Positions 1 through 12,518 of a stretch of DNA of 64,000 bases are shown here, piece after piece. Under the pieces are notes generated by a model. It had not been told where the DNA came from. It did not search any database and saw only the letters and a list, made by a program, of their open reading frames with translations. Both the position numbers and the translations under genes were made by a program. The first letter of the stretch is position 1. The number at the start of each line of letters is the position of its first letter. The DNA comes from Paracamarosporium sp. OC-R06-R3. Lineage: Eukaryota; Ascomycota; Dothideomycetes; Pleosporales; Didymosphaeriaceae. The stretch lies in contig JACVRA010000246.1 in NCBI GenBank assembly GCA_019828545.1, positions 1-64,000 on the forward strand, given 5' to 3'.

Positions 1-430
1 GAGTGGCGACTCGCTACGTAGTTACGTTACATGGTTCTTGTCAAACGTGCAATTTCTTGTAATCAACAAAGTCTAATCAAACGTTGTTTGGGAATTTGAA
101 GAAGGGGGATGATGAACGAGGATCAGGCGGCGCAGCTTTTTATGACACCGCTGTACTTATCGTGCGTGAGTCTAGTCAAGGCAAGGCAATCCTCAGACGC
201 AGTGTCTTTGCAGGACTATACACTAACTGCTGCATGGTTGTCAAGGGAACACCCCTAGAGGATATAGTTGGTATCGATGTTGTTTTCGGGTATATCGCTG
301 TCTCGTCTACGGCTTACGTCTCTATCGCTGGACCGATACAATATGCATGCACGCTTTCCATGCCCTATAGGCGTTTTAGAAACAGCTAAGCTTCAGATAT
401 TCGCCTCAAGCCGTCCTCCGCTGTGATTCA
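1..430. other. Left-edge non-coding stretch
   Basis: No gene recognised. A 101-codon open frame on the plus strand (84-389) shows no recognisable motif or splice context. The stretch is best read as the 3' flank of GET3. Confidence 0.5.
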
Positions 431-1556
431 CTACTCTGGCGGCTGATACGGCTTGACCAGCATCTCACTGAACCTACTCGCCGTTAGCACACGATCTAGG
501 CATAGCTCTCCTCGTTTGTGACTTACATCTCCAGCCTGTCCTTTCCCCGCACCTCCTCGGTAAGCAACGGCATCTTCACAACATTGAAATCCTCGTACAA
601 CTCCCCAATTTGATCCAAGTACTTCTTTTGCATCTTCCGTCTTGCATTACATTGCTCACACGGATTGTCCTTCTTCGGGAACAGCAGCTGGTTCACCACA
701 ATAGCATGTGTGTCGATTTCGTAGCTGTTCAGCTCCTGGATCATGCGCTCTGTCTCGTATAAACTGAGGAACTCGCTTATACAAACGCAAACGAAGGTAG
801 TCATGTCTGGGTTCTTAAATTGCTCGTTGACCTCGCTGATAGTAGAGCGGAGAGTCTCCATCTTTTCTATCAACTCGTCCATATTTTGACCGTTGGGAAG
901 GCGACCACCCGCACCGAGGAAGCCATTTAGCATGGGCCCAAACTGGCGGGAGAGTTGAGAGATCTTGGAAAGGGCCTTTTCCATGACGGTGGGGAACTGG
1001 AGGAAACGAAGAGTGTGACCGGTGGGGGCAGTGTCGAAGATGATGACCTCGTAGGAGAGGGACTTCACTTGTTTGAGGACTTCGGCGAAGGACATGGCTT
1101 CATCGACACCGGGTATCTGCATTTGTTAGAGCTATTGGACCGCTTGTAAAGGCGGAGGTATGTTACCGAGAAGGCCAGATCCTGCATCATGTTCCCCATG
1201 CCTCCTAACGCGGCCATGGATTCCTCGGCGCTCTCACCACCCTGAGCCAGCAGGTCTTGAATACTGCCATTCGGATCGATCTCCATGGCGCTCAGGTTGT
1301 CAAAGCCCTCCACCAGGCGTGCATCCTTCCCGAACTTCTGGTTGAAAGCATCGCTAAGGTTGTGTGCCGGGTCGGTCGAGATGAGGAGGACGGACTTGCG
1401 GTGCTTCGCGAGCTGGATGGCGAGCGAGCAGGACGTGGTGGTCTTGCCGACACCGCCCTTGCCGCCAACGAATATCCACCGCAGCGTCTTTTGGTCGAGG
1501 ATGGACTGGAGCGTTGGCTCCATGACGTCGTCGTCGAGCACTACGGCGTTTGCCAT
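431..1556 (-). CDS. GET3: Get3/ArsA-type ATPase, tail-anchored protein targeting factor
   Basis: Cytosolic ATPase that receives tail-anchored proteins and delivers them to the ER Get1/Get2 receptor. Three exons: 1556-1167, 1116-527 and 473-431, giving 340 aa, the usual Get3 length. The P-loop [10 protein letters not shown] lies near residues 31-40, followed by the switch motif [12 protein letters not shown]. The junction of exons 1 and 2 reads ..[13 protein letters not shown]. The zinc-binding CxxC (CEQC) that joins the homodimer is present. The first in-frame stop after RLEM is inside an intron (GTAAGT..TAG). Splicing it out gives the family-typical tail [13 protein letters not shown]. The start at 1556 has the usual short N-terminus before the P-loop. 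Identity is firm. Confidence 0.95.
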
Positions 1557-2127
1557 GGTGGGCTGTATGTCGACCGGAGAGCGGAAATGGAGGATGGATG
1601 GATAGGGCTCTCACAAGCCTGGCCGCGACGGCTGTGCCTCTGCCGCGGACGGTTCGAGAAGCTTCCGAGGGGTAGATTGTGGGCAGGCGCAGTGAGATGC
1701 TCGTAGATCGCTTTGAGGGTGCTTGGTTGTTCGGCTGAAGCTGGCGAAACTACTACGGCGAGCGGCAAACTGCGACTCCAACGGCGTTCCTGAGGTGTGG
1801 TGCGCGAAAGTGTGCAAGCAAAAGCTACGTCAGTGCGTCACCCCGCCGCCACTGCGTCTGCCGCAGCTGTGGCGCGTGCTCTTGCCTCGGCACCGCCTCA
1901 TCGTGGTACAACATTGGCATATGGTGCTCTGATTATCATGCTCGAACAAGCTTTCCATGCATGCGTAAAAGACGCAGTAATCTCTACACCCTGCAACACG
2001 AGTCCCTTCCCATGCCAACCCATGCTGTGAAACAAGAGCCTTGGTAGTCTTCCCGCTTTATCGCTATACACCAAAAACGCCCAAAACACACAACACCACG
2101 CCACCAGGGTCGCTTGGATGGAGTAAC
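1557..2127. other. Intergenic, GET3 5' flank and ISWI 3' flank
   Basis: Several short open frames on both strands, none with recognisable motifs. Taken as the GET3 promoter and ISWI 3' untranslated region. No repeat or RNA gene seen. Confidence 0.5.
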
Positions 2128-5100
2128 CTATTTCTTCTTGCCCCGTCCCTTGCCTTTGGCGGGTGCTGAGCCGTTCGACACGACACTCGTGGCTCGGGAA
2201 GTAGGCGCCGAGGCAGGAGAGCCCTTCGCCTTTACAGAATCCAGCTGCTTGTTCTGTAAAGCGTCAGTTTGGACAATCTCAAGCGGTGAGGGCACGAACC
2301 TTGACGCCATTCTTGGCCCTCTTCTTGACAGGGACCTCCTCCTCTTCCTCCGTCTCTTCGTCATCTAGCGCGCGTTTGCCTCTGCCGTTCTTAACATCAC
2401 CGTCACCAAGCTCACGCACCACTGAGTCTACCAGCGTCTTACATCGCCGACCAATCTCCTGAGGCGTCCGGCTGAGAAAGAACCAGTCGAAGCGGAACAG
2501 GGGCGAATCACGGATATCCTCCCGGATTTTCTCGTATATGGTGTCGCCCTCCACGCCATGTTTGTTGAGCATGACGAGTAGGAAGCGGTCCTCCTCCTCA
2601 GTGTAGACCTTCTTGTTCGTGGTGGACACTGTGTATTTGATGACCATCTGTTGCAAAGGCATGCGGTACGAATTGACTTTCTTGGCCACAAGCGCTTTCC
2701 TCTCTTCTTGTTGCCGCGCTCGCAGTTCGCCTTCCTCAATGACGCCAAGATGCTTCTGCCAGTTGTTGAGGTCTTTGTATTTCTTCCAAAAGACCTTAGC
2801 GTACTCCGCAATCTCGTCTGCCGTTTTTCCGTCGACTTCTTCTGATATGCCATCGTAATTTGTCCGACCGTACTTAGCCGAGCCGTTCAAGAACTGCTGG
2901 AAGTCGCGTTTGTTCCATTCAGGGAACCCCTTGTTAATTAAACGCTCCTTTTCAGCCTGCTCCTCCTCGGTCAAAGGCTCAGCATTATCAATTTCTGCTT
3001 GCGCAAGTTGCTGGTCGGCTTCTCGTGTCTCCAGATCCTCATCGGACCCCTCAGGAAGCGGCGCTTTGATATTGTTCTCCTTGCGGAACCAGGCTGTCTC
3101 CTTGTCCTGAATCTCTGCGAGCTTAGCAGGGAAAAACTGGTAGTCATGAATTATGACCTGCTTCGGGGCGCGAGGAACTCTAGGACCCTTGGCTTCGGTC
3201 CGTCCACCTGTCATGAGTGCCTGCCGGTAGTACTTGTCCATTGAGTACGATTGCTCCTTGCGCTCTCGTTTCGAAGGATTGATCCAGCTCAAACCGATGT
3301 CCTTCTTGCGAGGCTCAAACTTCTCGCCGTTCCATTCGTATGCAGAGTCTGAGGTGAACTTTTGTAGATCGTCTAGACCAAGCTTCTCATACTTGTTGTT
3401 GAGTTCCTGGGTTCGCTCCTCACCTCGCTTCATGATCGCGTCGAAATCGTCCTCAGTAATATCTCCAGCACCAGAGACGGGACCGATAGCGCCCTGCGAT
3501 TTGAACACCTTCTCAGCACCATGTTGGATCATGGTGAGCAGCTCATCTTTGCCAGCAGCATTCTTAACCGGCTGTTGTGCGCGACCTTGTTGAATAACGA
3601 GCTGGTCGAGACGTAACTTCTGTGCAGCGCGCTCCAAGACTTTCTCTTCGATGGCATTCTCGGTCACGAATCGGTAGACGTACACCTGCTTCGTCTGGCC
3701 GATGCGGTGAGCACGATCCATGGCCTGCAGGTCAGCTTGGGGATTCCAGTCACTGTCGAAGAGTACAACAATATCGGCAGATGTCAAATTGATACCCAAA
3801 CCACCGGCACGTGTAGTAAGGAGGAAAAGGAACTTTTCGGAACCCTCCTTGTTGTAATCGTCAATGGCTGCAATACGATCCTCGTGGGCGGTCGAGCCAT
3901 CAATTCGGCAGTATTTGTAGTCGCGAAAGACCGAGTAGTCCTCGAGGATGTCTAGCAAGCGACTCATCTGAGAGAAGATGAGCACTCGGCTGCCTTGTGC
4001 CTTCATGCGCTTTAACAATTTATCCAACATGATCATCTTAGCCGCATTGTTGACCAGATGTTCATCGGTGGTGTAAGGAGGCCCAGGTTCAGCACCTTCA
4101 AAAAGATAAGGATGGTTGCAGCATTTTCGCAACTGCATAACAATGTTGAGCAAACGAGTCTTGGACTCTTTATTGCCGGCAGCACCGTTAACAGCATCGA
4201 TGTCCTTCTCGAGGATTTTTTTGTACCAGTTTACCTGCATGTCAGACATACCAATGTACAAGTTGATCTCTTTTTTTGGTAGCAATGACTTCTCCACATC
4301 GGCTTTGACACGCCGCAAAAGGAACGGCCGAAGCACTTTGTGCAATTGCTGGACCACGGTATCGGAGTCCGATTCTTGGTTTGAGAACCACTCATCGAAC
4401 GCGGCAGCGTCGCCAAAGACATCTGGAAGTAGAAAGTTGAGGAGCGCCCACAGCTCATGGAGGTTATTCTGGAGCGGGGTACCTGTGATGAGAAGGCGAT
4501 TGCGCGAGTTGAACACACGAATAATCTGTGCGAGCGACGACTCCTCGTTCTTAATACGATGCGCTTCGTCGATGATGATGTACTGCCACGCAAACTTTTT
4601 CAAGTGTGACTTTTCGCGAAGGATCATCTCATAACTGGTGATGCACACGTCGAACTTTTCATCTTCGAGCCGGTCCCGGATGAGCTCTGCACGTTCGTCT
4701 TTGGCACCTTGCAATACCAGCACGTCGATCTCCGGTACCCATTTGGCGAACTCGCGCTTCCAATTATCCAACGTCGACTTCGGGACAGCGACGAGATGAG
4801 GGCCATGTATGCCGCATATATAGCGCAAGTAACCAATGAAAGAAATGGTCTGCAACGTTTTGCCAAGACCCATTTCATCGGCTAGTATACCGGAGATACC
4901 GTTCTCGTGAAGAGAGATGAGCCAGTTGAGACCTGCAATTTGGTAGTCGCGCATGATCCCTCCCTTGACATATCCAGGAGACTCCCGGAACACAGTCTCG
5001 TTATGACCACCATGTTTTTCTTCGCGTACCAATTCCGCATCTTCTTCTTGCTCGGTCTTGCGGCGACGCTCGACAGCCGCGCCGCCCTTGCGCAGCTTGC

Positions 5101-5762
5101 TAGCCTTCGCCTTCTTCTCTTCTTCAACATCTTCGCGATCGATCTCAGCGAGAATTTCCTTAATGCGCGGATTGGGATTTGTATCGATGAAATGGCGGAA
5201 GAGATCTGTCAAACCAAGCAGATATCGAAACCGTCGGATTGTGTCATCTTCCTGCACGCGCCGTATGTATTAGCTACCCACACATTGATTCAAGGACCCA
5301 GCGAAGCTGCAGACGTACCTTGGACGCGCCTAGTCGATCATGCTTCTTCCCGTATATACTCTTGCGCATGTTGTAGGCATCCGTTCTCCGCTTCCGTCCG
5401 TCTGTTGGCGCATCACCAGCGACGCTACTAGTGGTAGTGTTGGGATTTGTATCTGAATCCTGAGCAGTGGTCAGTACCGAAAACGCGTTTGGAATGGTCG
5501 AACGAAGCTTACTGTATAGTCGGGCGTGTCTTGGTAGTACTGCAAGCAAAGATCAGCACGTCTAGCCAGATAAGTATCGCAGCGCATCACTTCTGCTCTG
5601 GAGAAGGCGCGCCGTGGTGAATGGATGGTGAGCACCTACCCCGAATTTGTTGAACCCATCCACGCGCTCTTCGGCGTCCTTCATCTCCACGTCTTCATTG
5701 GCGGATACGTCAGCTGTTGAAGGCCCATCCGAATCGACATTACGGGTTCGCGAGGGAGCCAT
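2128..5762 (-). CDS. ISW2: ISWI-family chromatin-remodelling ATPase
   Basis: SNF2-type ATPase that slides and spaces nucleosomes in the nucleus. Five exons: 5762-5640, 5539-5513 (only 27 bp), 5459-5319, 5251-2300 and 2253-2128, giving 1122 aa, the usual fungal length. Walker A DEMGLGKT is near residues 222-229, with the DEAH box further on ([12 protein letters not shown]). The helicase C lobe carries [13 protein letters not shown] and the DRAHRIGQ motif. The C-terminal third has HAND-SANT-SLIDE features ([26 protein letters not shown]). The last exon adds a basic tail ending [10 protein letters not shown] prefer the ATG at 5762 (ACATGGC context, MAPSRTRN..). An in-frame ATG at 5846 would add 28 residues. 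Filamentous fungi often have one ISWI, so the ISW1/ISW2 label is nominal. Confidence 0.95.
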
Positions 5763-7615
5763 GTTGCCCGTTTGGGCCGGACGCGGTGTGCGGTTGCGCG
5801 GAACGCTTGATACGGGTGCGTGTATTTGACACTTCGATTTGGTCACTCATACGCTCGCGTGATGCAGGCGATGGTTGATTTGGGCGCGTCGGACGAGGAG
5901 AGAGCGAGGATAAGCAGACGGGGAATCGCGATGGAGCAGAATAATGTGAGAAGGGTACGACTTGGCGCGTCGATGCACGGACCTAACCTAGTCACCGTTC
6001 GTGTCAACCATCCATGTTCACCTCATCCTCGTAGATTCTACTTTTTTGCGGGAAAACACGAACTTTTTTTTTTACAACGCCTACTGGTGTAAGTTTTTTT
6101 TGTCTCTTGGACGGGCTTCGGGCATATTTGACGCGGTTTTACACGCGTGCTATGCAATGACGTCACAGGACTTTTCTGTAGACATTGGTCACGCATGGAA
6201 CAGAAGTCTGAACTCTTGAATTAAGTATTCGCGGAGCTTCAATTCAAACCTAAGTATCCACAACTAAACAGGATTATGCATTTTTACACGCTCAACCATT
6301 TGGCATTCCTGACTTTCGCAGCTTATGCACTGGAATTAAAGGGGAGGCTCATATCACAGCGCTTTGCATCTTCCAACAACTGATCCTTTAGCTAGCGGTC
6401 AGTTTGCAATCAGCATATTCAACCGTGCTTGCTGGTGTTGTCTTCACTCACGGTCATAGCCCAAATGACTTGACAAGAGACTTCAATACAGACGATACTA
6501 TCTTTTCTTTTTGGGAGTAGGTACGCCGCATTACTGCGAATACTACCACTATGATAGTGCTGACGAACCGTTAAACGCATCTTCAAAAAAGATGTAGATA
6601 TGAACAACTATCTAAAGGAGGAACTTTTAATCCAGTGCAGCGATACCGTCTTGGACTCGGCGTCGAGACTATGATAGTGGTCTACATCCACCTAGAATCT
6701 CAGAGTCAGCTAACGGCCAAAGATAACGAGACACTGCAGAGCCCGATCGTATCGCTACGTAACACCACTAGAGGGGAGTACTAGATCTGGCTGATCGTTA
6801 CACCCAGGAGTGATGACATGTGGGGAGCTAGCCTGTATGCCGAAGACGAAGATCGCTAGCCCCAGGGCAAGCGGAAGCACACTAACAGCGGGGAGAGAAC
6901 TGGCAAAAGGGAAAATATGACTAAAAGTGTAGTTCTTGAAGACTGACGAAAATTAGTGCGGATCTCTCGAATGTTCTCGTGAGCGGAAGTCCATAATTGA
7001 GATTGTGGTTAGAAAGTCTTTGTGCCGAACCATTCGTGTGATCGTACTATACAGTGAACAACGACTCTGATACTAAGATGCCTGGAATTACGATGGAAAT
7101 CTGCCGCAGCGGTCCTATCTTCGACGTGCCACGCGGCTTCTCTGAAACCCTTATCGCGACCCCACCATCCGCGATAAATTTACTCCGTACCTTAGCGGCG
7201 CTACGAATATACTGCATCCGTAAACGATGTACGCACGCTTGCGAGGTTAGCGGCGTGCCAGCTCTGCCATCAATTCTCTTGTACGCTCACAATCAGACTT
7301 CAACGACCTCGCTCAACGCGCCAGTTGCTACCAGGGACACCTTAACAATATATATTCGAATAGACCAGTCGTTGCCTACGCCCTACCGCTCCACTTACAC
7401 ATAAGATGGCTTAGACTGCAAAGGATCCGTACTTAAAGTTATCGCAACCTTCAAGCCGTGGTTGATGGCAGTTGCCTATCTAAGGAACTGTTTCCTGTTT
7501 AGAAATGCAAGTGATCGAGCAACACTTAAAGCAGCCCCAAACGCCGCAAAAGTGTCTTCGGTCGCCCATTCAATCGTACTCCTAATTCGTTTTCATAACA
7601 AAATATCTGCGTAGT
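5763..7615. other. Long intergenic region without a recognisable gene
   Basis: About 1.85 kb between the divergent ISWI and amidase genes. It holds T-tracts at about 6067-6075 and 6095-6101, a duplicated palindromic 12-mer (listed separately) and scattered short open frames. The longest, 7054-7404 on the plus strand, has no motif. Probably the two promoters plus spacer. Confidence 0.5.
6548..6679. repeat. Duplicated palindromic 12-mer ACTATGATAGTG
   Basis: ACTATGATAGTG occurs at 6549-6560 and again at 6668-6679. The first copy extends to a 13-base palindrome, CACTAT-G-ATAGTG. Two copies 119 bases apart could be a dimeric regulator's sites, but no function is known. Confidence 0.4.
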
Positions 7616-9478
7616 ATGGGTTTTCTTACCTTTCTAGGGTTTATTTCTTTTTGTATCCTCGCAGTGAGCACAACTCCTATCCCGGCCAGATCAAACGGAG
7701 TCACTGTATCTTTGGGTGATATACATTATTTTCTGCCTCCGAAAGTAGTCACGACCATATCAATAGATTCAATCAGAAACCTCTTCGGGGCAGAATTCTT
7801 ACCGATCGCGGCCTTGAAGAAAGATGATCTTGGCACTGCAGTCTCTTCAGTCACAGTACAATTTCTGAAAGAGGACGACGTTATTTCGGAAGAATTTTTT
7901 GAAGTCATATATGTGCCAAGTGGGACCGCTCAAGCCGCAAATAACTCCGTTACAGTAGTCTCAGGCGATGCCACTTTGCCTCCAGGTCCTTATTTTCTCA
8001 ATAAAGCAGGCCAAATATATGAAGCATGGCGACTCTATTCAGACATCCAGGGAGCCTTTACGGAATCCGCTATCGCCAATGGCGACTCCTCATACTCCGT
8101 TCTCCCTGCGGGCGTTGCTGGCCAGAAAACCACCATCGCCGTACCTTCACGTTTATACTATACCAAAACCGAAGAGAAACCCCTGGCTGGTGTACGTATC
8201 GGCATTAAAGACATATACGACATCAAGGGCCTACGGACATCAAATGGTAATCGTGCTTGGTATTGGCTGTATCCACCTGCGACACTAACGGCGACGCCTG
8301 TGCAGAAGCTCATAAATGCGGGAGCGATCATTGTCGGCAAGATGATCACGAGTCAATTTGCCAATGGGGAGGTGGCTACTGGAGACTGGATCGACTATCA
8401 TGACGCTTTTAATCCACGTGGAGATGGATACCAAGATACATCGTCTAGCTCTGCTGGTGGAGGCGCAGGTGTAGCATCTTACCCTTGGTTGGATGTCGCA
8501 CTCGGCTCGGATACAGGAGGCAGCGTTCGTAATCCAGCTCAGGTAAACGGGGTATACGGAAATCGTCCATCTCATGGCCTTGTTGGTTTGGAACATGTAA
8601 TGCCCCTGAGCCCGACTCTTGACACGCCAGGTTTGTTGGCTAGGAACCCGCTTCTCTGGGCCGAAACCGCAAAAGCAATGTACGCGCCAAATATTACCTT
8701 CACAAATATGTACCCGACCAGTATCAAAGCCTTAAACTTCCCTATAAACGCCTCGGACATCCCCTCTAGCCTTGCAATCGACTTCCTCGCCAACCTCACC
8801 TTGTTCCTGAACGCGACCACCACCCCGTTGAATCTCCAGAATGCCTGGGTAGAGGACAATCCAACCTCCACACCTCTTGACGTACTTCTCAACGAAACAT
8901 ACACCATTCTTATAACCCAGGAGCAGATCCCCCGGGTACGTGACCCCTTTTACGCCGACTACGCCTCCAAGCATGATGGTCGTCGACCCTCTATTGATCC
9001 TGTCCCGCTGGTGCGCTGGGCCTACGGCGAGAACACGTCCGAATCCCTTGACCGCGCCCACACCAACAAAACGCTCTTCCAGTCGTGGTTCAATACCACC
9101 ATCCTGCCTCCTTCCACAGCCACATGCTCTAGTTCTCTTCTCATCTACATGGACGCATTAGTGGCGGTGCCTAATCCGCGCAACAAGTATTTGAACGAGC
9201 CTGTTCCACCATTGGGCTTCAGTGCTGTTGAGATTGCTGGATTCGCGGAGGCGCCGGATTTTACGGTTCCGATTGGAGAAGCGCCATATGTAAGTACAAT
9301 TACTGGACATGAGGAGCATCTGCCTGTCGCAGTGAACATCATGGCTGCAAAAGGGTGTGACGGGATGCTTTTCTCTTTGATTGGAGATTTGTATAATGCT
9401 GGGTTGCTTAAAGAGGTGATGGAGGGTCGAAGTGCAATTGAGGGTGGTGAGATCTTGACGAGAGCAACCAAGGATTGA
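7616..9478 (+). CDS. Secreted amidase-signature family hydrolase
   Basis: Amidase-signature enzyme of 620 aa in one exon. These enzymes hydrolyse amide bonds through a Ser-cisSer-Lys triad. The N-terminus is a signal peptide (hydrophobic about residues 3-18, then TTPIPARS). Residues of roughly 30-170 form the extra N-terminal domain seen in fungal amidases of this type. The signature core begins with the catalytic Lys in [10 protein letters not shown] (K198). A Ser-rich loop (TSSSSAGGG, about 275-283) supplies the cis-Ser, and [12 protein letters not shown] supplies the nucleophile (S303). There are several N-glycosylation sequons in 350-480. The substrate is not visible from the sequence. 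It is not a GatA tRNA amidotransferase, because it is secreted and has the extra domain. Confidence 0.85.
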   Translation: MGFLTFLGFISFCILAVSTTPIPARSNGVTVSLGDIHYFLPPKVVTTISIDSIRNLFGAEFLPIAALKKDDLGTAVSSVTVQFLKEDDVISEEFFEVIYVPSGTAQAANNSVTVVSGDATLPPGPYFLNKAGQIYEAWRLYSDIQGAFTESAIANGDSSYSVLPAGVAGQKTTIAVPSRLYYTKTEEKPLAGVRIGIKDIYDIKGLRTSNGNRAWYWLYPPATLTATPVQKLINAGAIIVGKMITSQFANGEVATGDWIDYHDAFNPRGDGYQDTSSSSAGGGAGVASYPWLDVALGSDTGGSVRNPAQVNGVYGNRPSHGLVGLEHVMPLSPTLDTPGLLARNPLLWAETAKAMYAPNITFTNMYPTSIKALNFPINASDIPSSLAIDFLANLTLFLNATTTPLNLQNAWVEDNPTSTPLDVLLNETYTILITQEQIPRVRDPFYADYASKHDGRRPSIDPVPLVRWAYGENTSESLDRAHTNKTLFQSWFNTTILPPSTATCSSSLLIYMDALVAVPNPRNKYLNEPVPPLGFSAVEIAGFAEAPDFTVPIGEAPYVSTITGHEEHLPVAVNIMAAKGCDGMLFSLIGDLYNAGLLKEVMEGRSAIEGGEILTRATKD

Positions 9479-9663
9479 TTATGGTAAGACGATTTTGGGG
9501 GTTTGTCATATATGGAGAACATAAGTTCCATGAGCAGTAAAAATATAATATTTGTATGCGCTGTATAATGCAGAGGCATTGAATTGTCTGGATTCACCTT
9601 CTTGAACAGACGTCATTCGGGCTCTTCCCGTCTGGTCTCACTCAGCTAGTCGTATCTTTTTAA

Positions 9664-10236
9664 TCACTGTGCCTTCTTCGCCTTGTTACTGCTACCCCGT
9701 CCAACACCCATGCCATACTGATACACGAGCTGACCGCCAAGATATGCCGCAAAAAAGCTCGCTGGGACTGCTAGCGCAGCACTGATGGCGACGTTGGTCG
9801 TGTCAGGCACGAAACCCGTGGTAGTCCTTCTCACCCACCAGTTGTATGCCGCGCCGAACACGGCGACGTCGTTGACCAGTGCGTGAAGTACACCCGCCTG
9901 CGCCTTCTTAGATCCAAAGCCATCCCGTGCGATGACAGGTTGGAGTTCGAGGGCGCCGGAGATAACAGCCGGGACAGTGGTGAGGAGGGTCAGGATAGTT
10001 GAGTAGTAGGAGAGTGTGGGGAGGAGGGAAGTCGGGATTGCGATATCGAGGGTCTTGAATACTGTTGAAACAACACCGGCGGTTGCGGGTGTCACTGATG
10101 CTAGGTAGAGTGCATCAAGAGCGCCCGTGAGGAAGGTGAAGGTCAGCGGGAAGTGGACCGTCGCGGGATGCGTGGGGTGCCTCTTCTTGTCAGTATTCGC
10201 AGCCCGGAGAGGACACTGTACTCACTTTCCAGCCAT
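9664..10236 (-). CDS. DUF2231-type four-helix membrane protein
   Basis: Small integral membrane protein of unknown role. The long open frame starts late. A short first exon, 10236-10226 (MAGK), joins through a 45-bp intron (GTGAGT..AGAG) to 10180-9664. The joined protein of 175 aa opens with HPTHPATVHFPLTF, the HPxxVHFP signature of DUF2231 proteins. Four hydrophobic segments follow, with a charged loop (ALELQPVIARDGFGSKK) between helices 2 and 3. The C-terminus is basic and probably faces the cytosol or matrix. The divergent neighbour is a CorA-like transporter. Family assignment is good; function is unknown. Confidence 0.75.
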
Positions 10237-10634
10237 CGTTCTTTCTGGAATGCTTCGAGCTTGTCAACGCGCTGCTTGTATCTCAAGGAAGAAGTATGCT
10301 GCAAGGTGCGTCTGGCCGACTTGAAATACCGGTACGGTTGTTATACTGCGGAGAGCCGAGTGCTCTCAGGCACAACAGCAGCGCCGGCAACCAATCACAT
10401 ATTGGCCGATGGTCAGACTTGTTTGTTGCCATGTGACGGGCGTCATCGACTTGGAGGATTCCACGCACGCAGTTGGAGTGCGATGTTGTGTGGCTTGAGA
10501 TGGCCCCAAAGGAGTTAAGCGTCCAAGCTTCTCAGCTCAAGGTATGGTCCGAGCTGAGCTCAAGCGCGAATCTCCTCTCCCCATGTCGTCCGCATTTCCA
10601 GAGACGATCGTTTTAACCATGAACTTTCATCGAT
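10237..10634. promoter_or_regulatory. Divergent promoter region, DUF2231 gene and CorA-like gene
   Basis: 398 bp between two divergent start codons. No convincing gene. It presumably contains both promoters, and no clear TATA box was seen. Confidence 0.4.
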
Positions 10635-12518
10635 ATGATCACCGGTTCCCTCAAGGACAGCACGCCGGCGCAGGTGGACTGGCAGTCGGACCAATACTGG
10701 AAAAACCGGAGGCTGACCCCTGCACAGCTGCAAGTACACGACATTCGCCTTGAAGACACCGGATGGAGAACCGATTCTGACGGCATGTTGGAGATGCGAG
10801 AGGTCCTAAGCTCGACGTTGTTGCCGGCGTTGGAGAACAGAGATCGATTGGCGCATGTCATCCCGTACGAGCAACTCACCAAAAATAGAAGCGAACAAAT
10901 GAATTTACGTAACTTGGCGAACGAGTATGGTTGGATGAATTGCTTGCGAAGCAAAGATGTACAGCAAAGCGTATCCGACCCCAAACACTTGAGAAAGTGT
11001 CGCTGGATACACATCTCTAGCAAATTCTCAGATTACTTGTCGGGATGTCTCCTTGCTCTATCCGATTGGAATGAGAAGCCTTCGCACATCGTAGAAGCAT
11101 TGCAACAACTTGAGCACTGTGTGTACCAGCAAGAAAGGTTTTCGAAACATGGCCGCTATTTTGCCCCTTTCTTCCAATATCTACTCGACGGCGCTGTTGA
11201 TACCAAAGATAGCCCGGATCAGCCTATGCTTCTTAGCGTTCCGTTCCTGGACTGGTCGGTGGAGGGTAAGCCACCACCATTACGGTTCCAAATCGATCCA
11301 AGAGAAGGGTATCAATCTTCGCAAACTTCATCACACCTTCTCAGATCCATTCTACAGCACTTCTATCGGCTAGAAGATACGGCAGATCGCGAGTCACAAC
11401 AGGTTTTCACAAAGCACAAACCGTGGTTGACGGATCGCAACCTCGACTTAAAAGTGCGCCGATGGTATGGCCACTACCCAAAAAGCCTCAACGTCGATGA
11501 GCTGTGGATTTTGGTTATCGATGCGCGCCACATTGTCACTTTCTCCAGCAACCAGTCATGGAAGTCGCGGTGGCCTCCACTCCAGTTATCGGCGCGTATT
11601 ATGGAAATATCTTTCAGAGGAATACGCAATGCGTTCGTCAATACCTCGACTGAGCAAGACTATACTTCTATCACCCACATGGTTACTGCTCTAAGTGGAG
11701 CGCTTGGTATGCTTCACCGGAGCTTCTGGTCTGACATCCCATTGTGTCTGTCAGATCGTTACGCAAGCTACCTTGGCCATCTCCAATATCGTCTTTATCG
11801 GAGTCCTTCTACGTCTCTTGTCATGCATCTTCTGCAGGTGCAAGAAGAGCTTAACATTATTATTCAGATCATGGAGCAGCAAATGGAATTGATCAAGAAA
11901 TTGCAGGTCGCATTGAGGCCGGGCAGAAACCGAGGCTATTCACACCATTCGGGGAGAGAGCATCAACACCAAAATGCCGGCTCGATCCCTACCTCAGATG
12001 TCGCCACATACCGTCAAATGTCGTTCAGCCACCTCTCAGACCCTAGTGCGCAGCTTTTCGAAAACCTGCAGCGCGAATACGTTGACTTATGTGACTTGCG
12101 TGATAACAGTAATACTCTTATCAACCGCACCATTCAGCTGGTCAACATTCGTCTGGAAGATCACGGCAAAGCCATTCTTGTTTTTACCATCATAACCATC
12201 ATCTTTTTACCCCTCAGTTTCATTTCGTCCTTTTTCGGCATGAATTTCGCTGATATACGAGATATGGAAAGGACTCAAGGCCTTTTTTGGATCATTGCCG
12301 GCAGCTTGACAGTAGGTACGGTTGCCTTCGCACTTTTCCTGGCGTTCTATGGGAGCGCCATCGTAGATTGGTTCATTGCATGGAAGGAGAACAGGAAGAG
12401 AAGGAACAAGTCGAAGAAGCACGCCTTGAAAGAAACGGCAAAAGGGATTAGAGTGAGCGGGTTCAGAAATTTCGAAATTCTAGACACCATGCGGCCGAGG
12501 CAATCGAGCGTTTCCTGA
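10635..12518 (+). CDS. CorA-like divalent metal-ion transporter domain protein
   Basis: 627 aa in one exon. A long, mostly soluble N-terminal part (about 1-520) resembles fungal CorA-like proteins of unknown ligand. The C-terminus has the CorA pore layout. A first hydrophobic helix (about residues 515-535, ILVFTIITIIFLPLSFISSF) is followed directly by the GMN signature in FFGMNFADI, then a second helix and a basic cytosolic tail (KENRKRRNKSKKH). CorA pentamers conduct Mg2+ at the plasma membrane or vacuole. These large fungal members are often annotated only as CorA-like, and transport by this one is inferred. The start at 10635 is the first in-frame ATG. An upstream exon cannot be excluded. 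Confidence 0.75.
   Translation: MITGSLKDSTPAQVDWQSDQYWKNRRLTPAQLQVHDIRLEDTGWRTDSDGMLEMREVLSSTLLPALENRDRLAHVIPYEQLTKNRSEQMNLRNLANEYGWMNCLRSKDVQQSVSDPKHLRKCRWIHISSKFSDYLSGCLLALSDWNEKPSHIVEALQQLEHCVYQQERFSKHGRYFAPFFQYLLDGAVDTKDSPDQPMLLSVPFLDWSVEGKPPPLRFQIDPREGYQSSQTSSHLLRSILQHFYRLEDTADRESQQVFTKHKPWLTDRNLDLKVRRWYGHYPKSLNVDELWILVIDARHIVTFSSNQSWKSRWPPLQLSARIMEISFRGIRNAFVNTSTEQDYTSITHMVTALSGALGMLHRSFWSDIPLCLSDRYASYLGHLQYRLYRSPSTSLVMHLLQVQEELNIIIQIMEQQMELIKKLQVALRPGRNRGYSHHSGREHQHQNAGSIPTSDVATYRQMSFSHLSDPSAQLFENLQREYVDLCDLRDNSNTLINRTIQLVNIRLEDHGKAILVFTIITIIFLPLSFISSFFGMNFADIRDMERTQGLFWIIAGSLTVGTVAFALFLAFYGSAIVDWFIAWKENRKRRNKSKKHALKETAKGIRVSGFRNFEILDTMRPRQSSVS

Noticed and set aside
5763..5846. Longer ISWI N-terminus
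   Set aside because: An in-frame ATG exists at 5846, but the ATG at 5762 has the stronger context and the usual MAPSR-type start. Kept only as an alternative.
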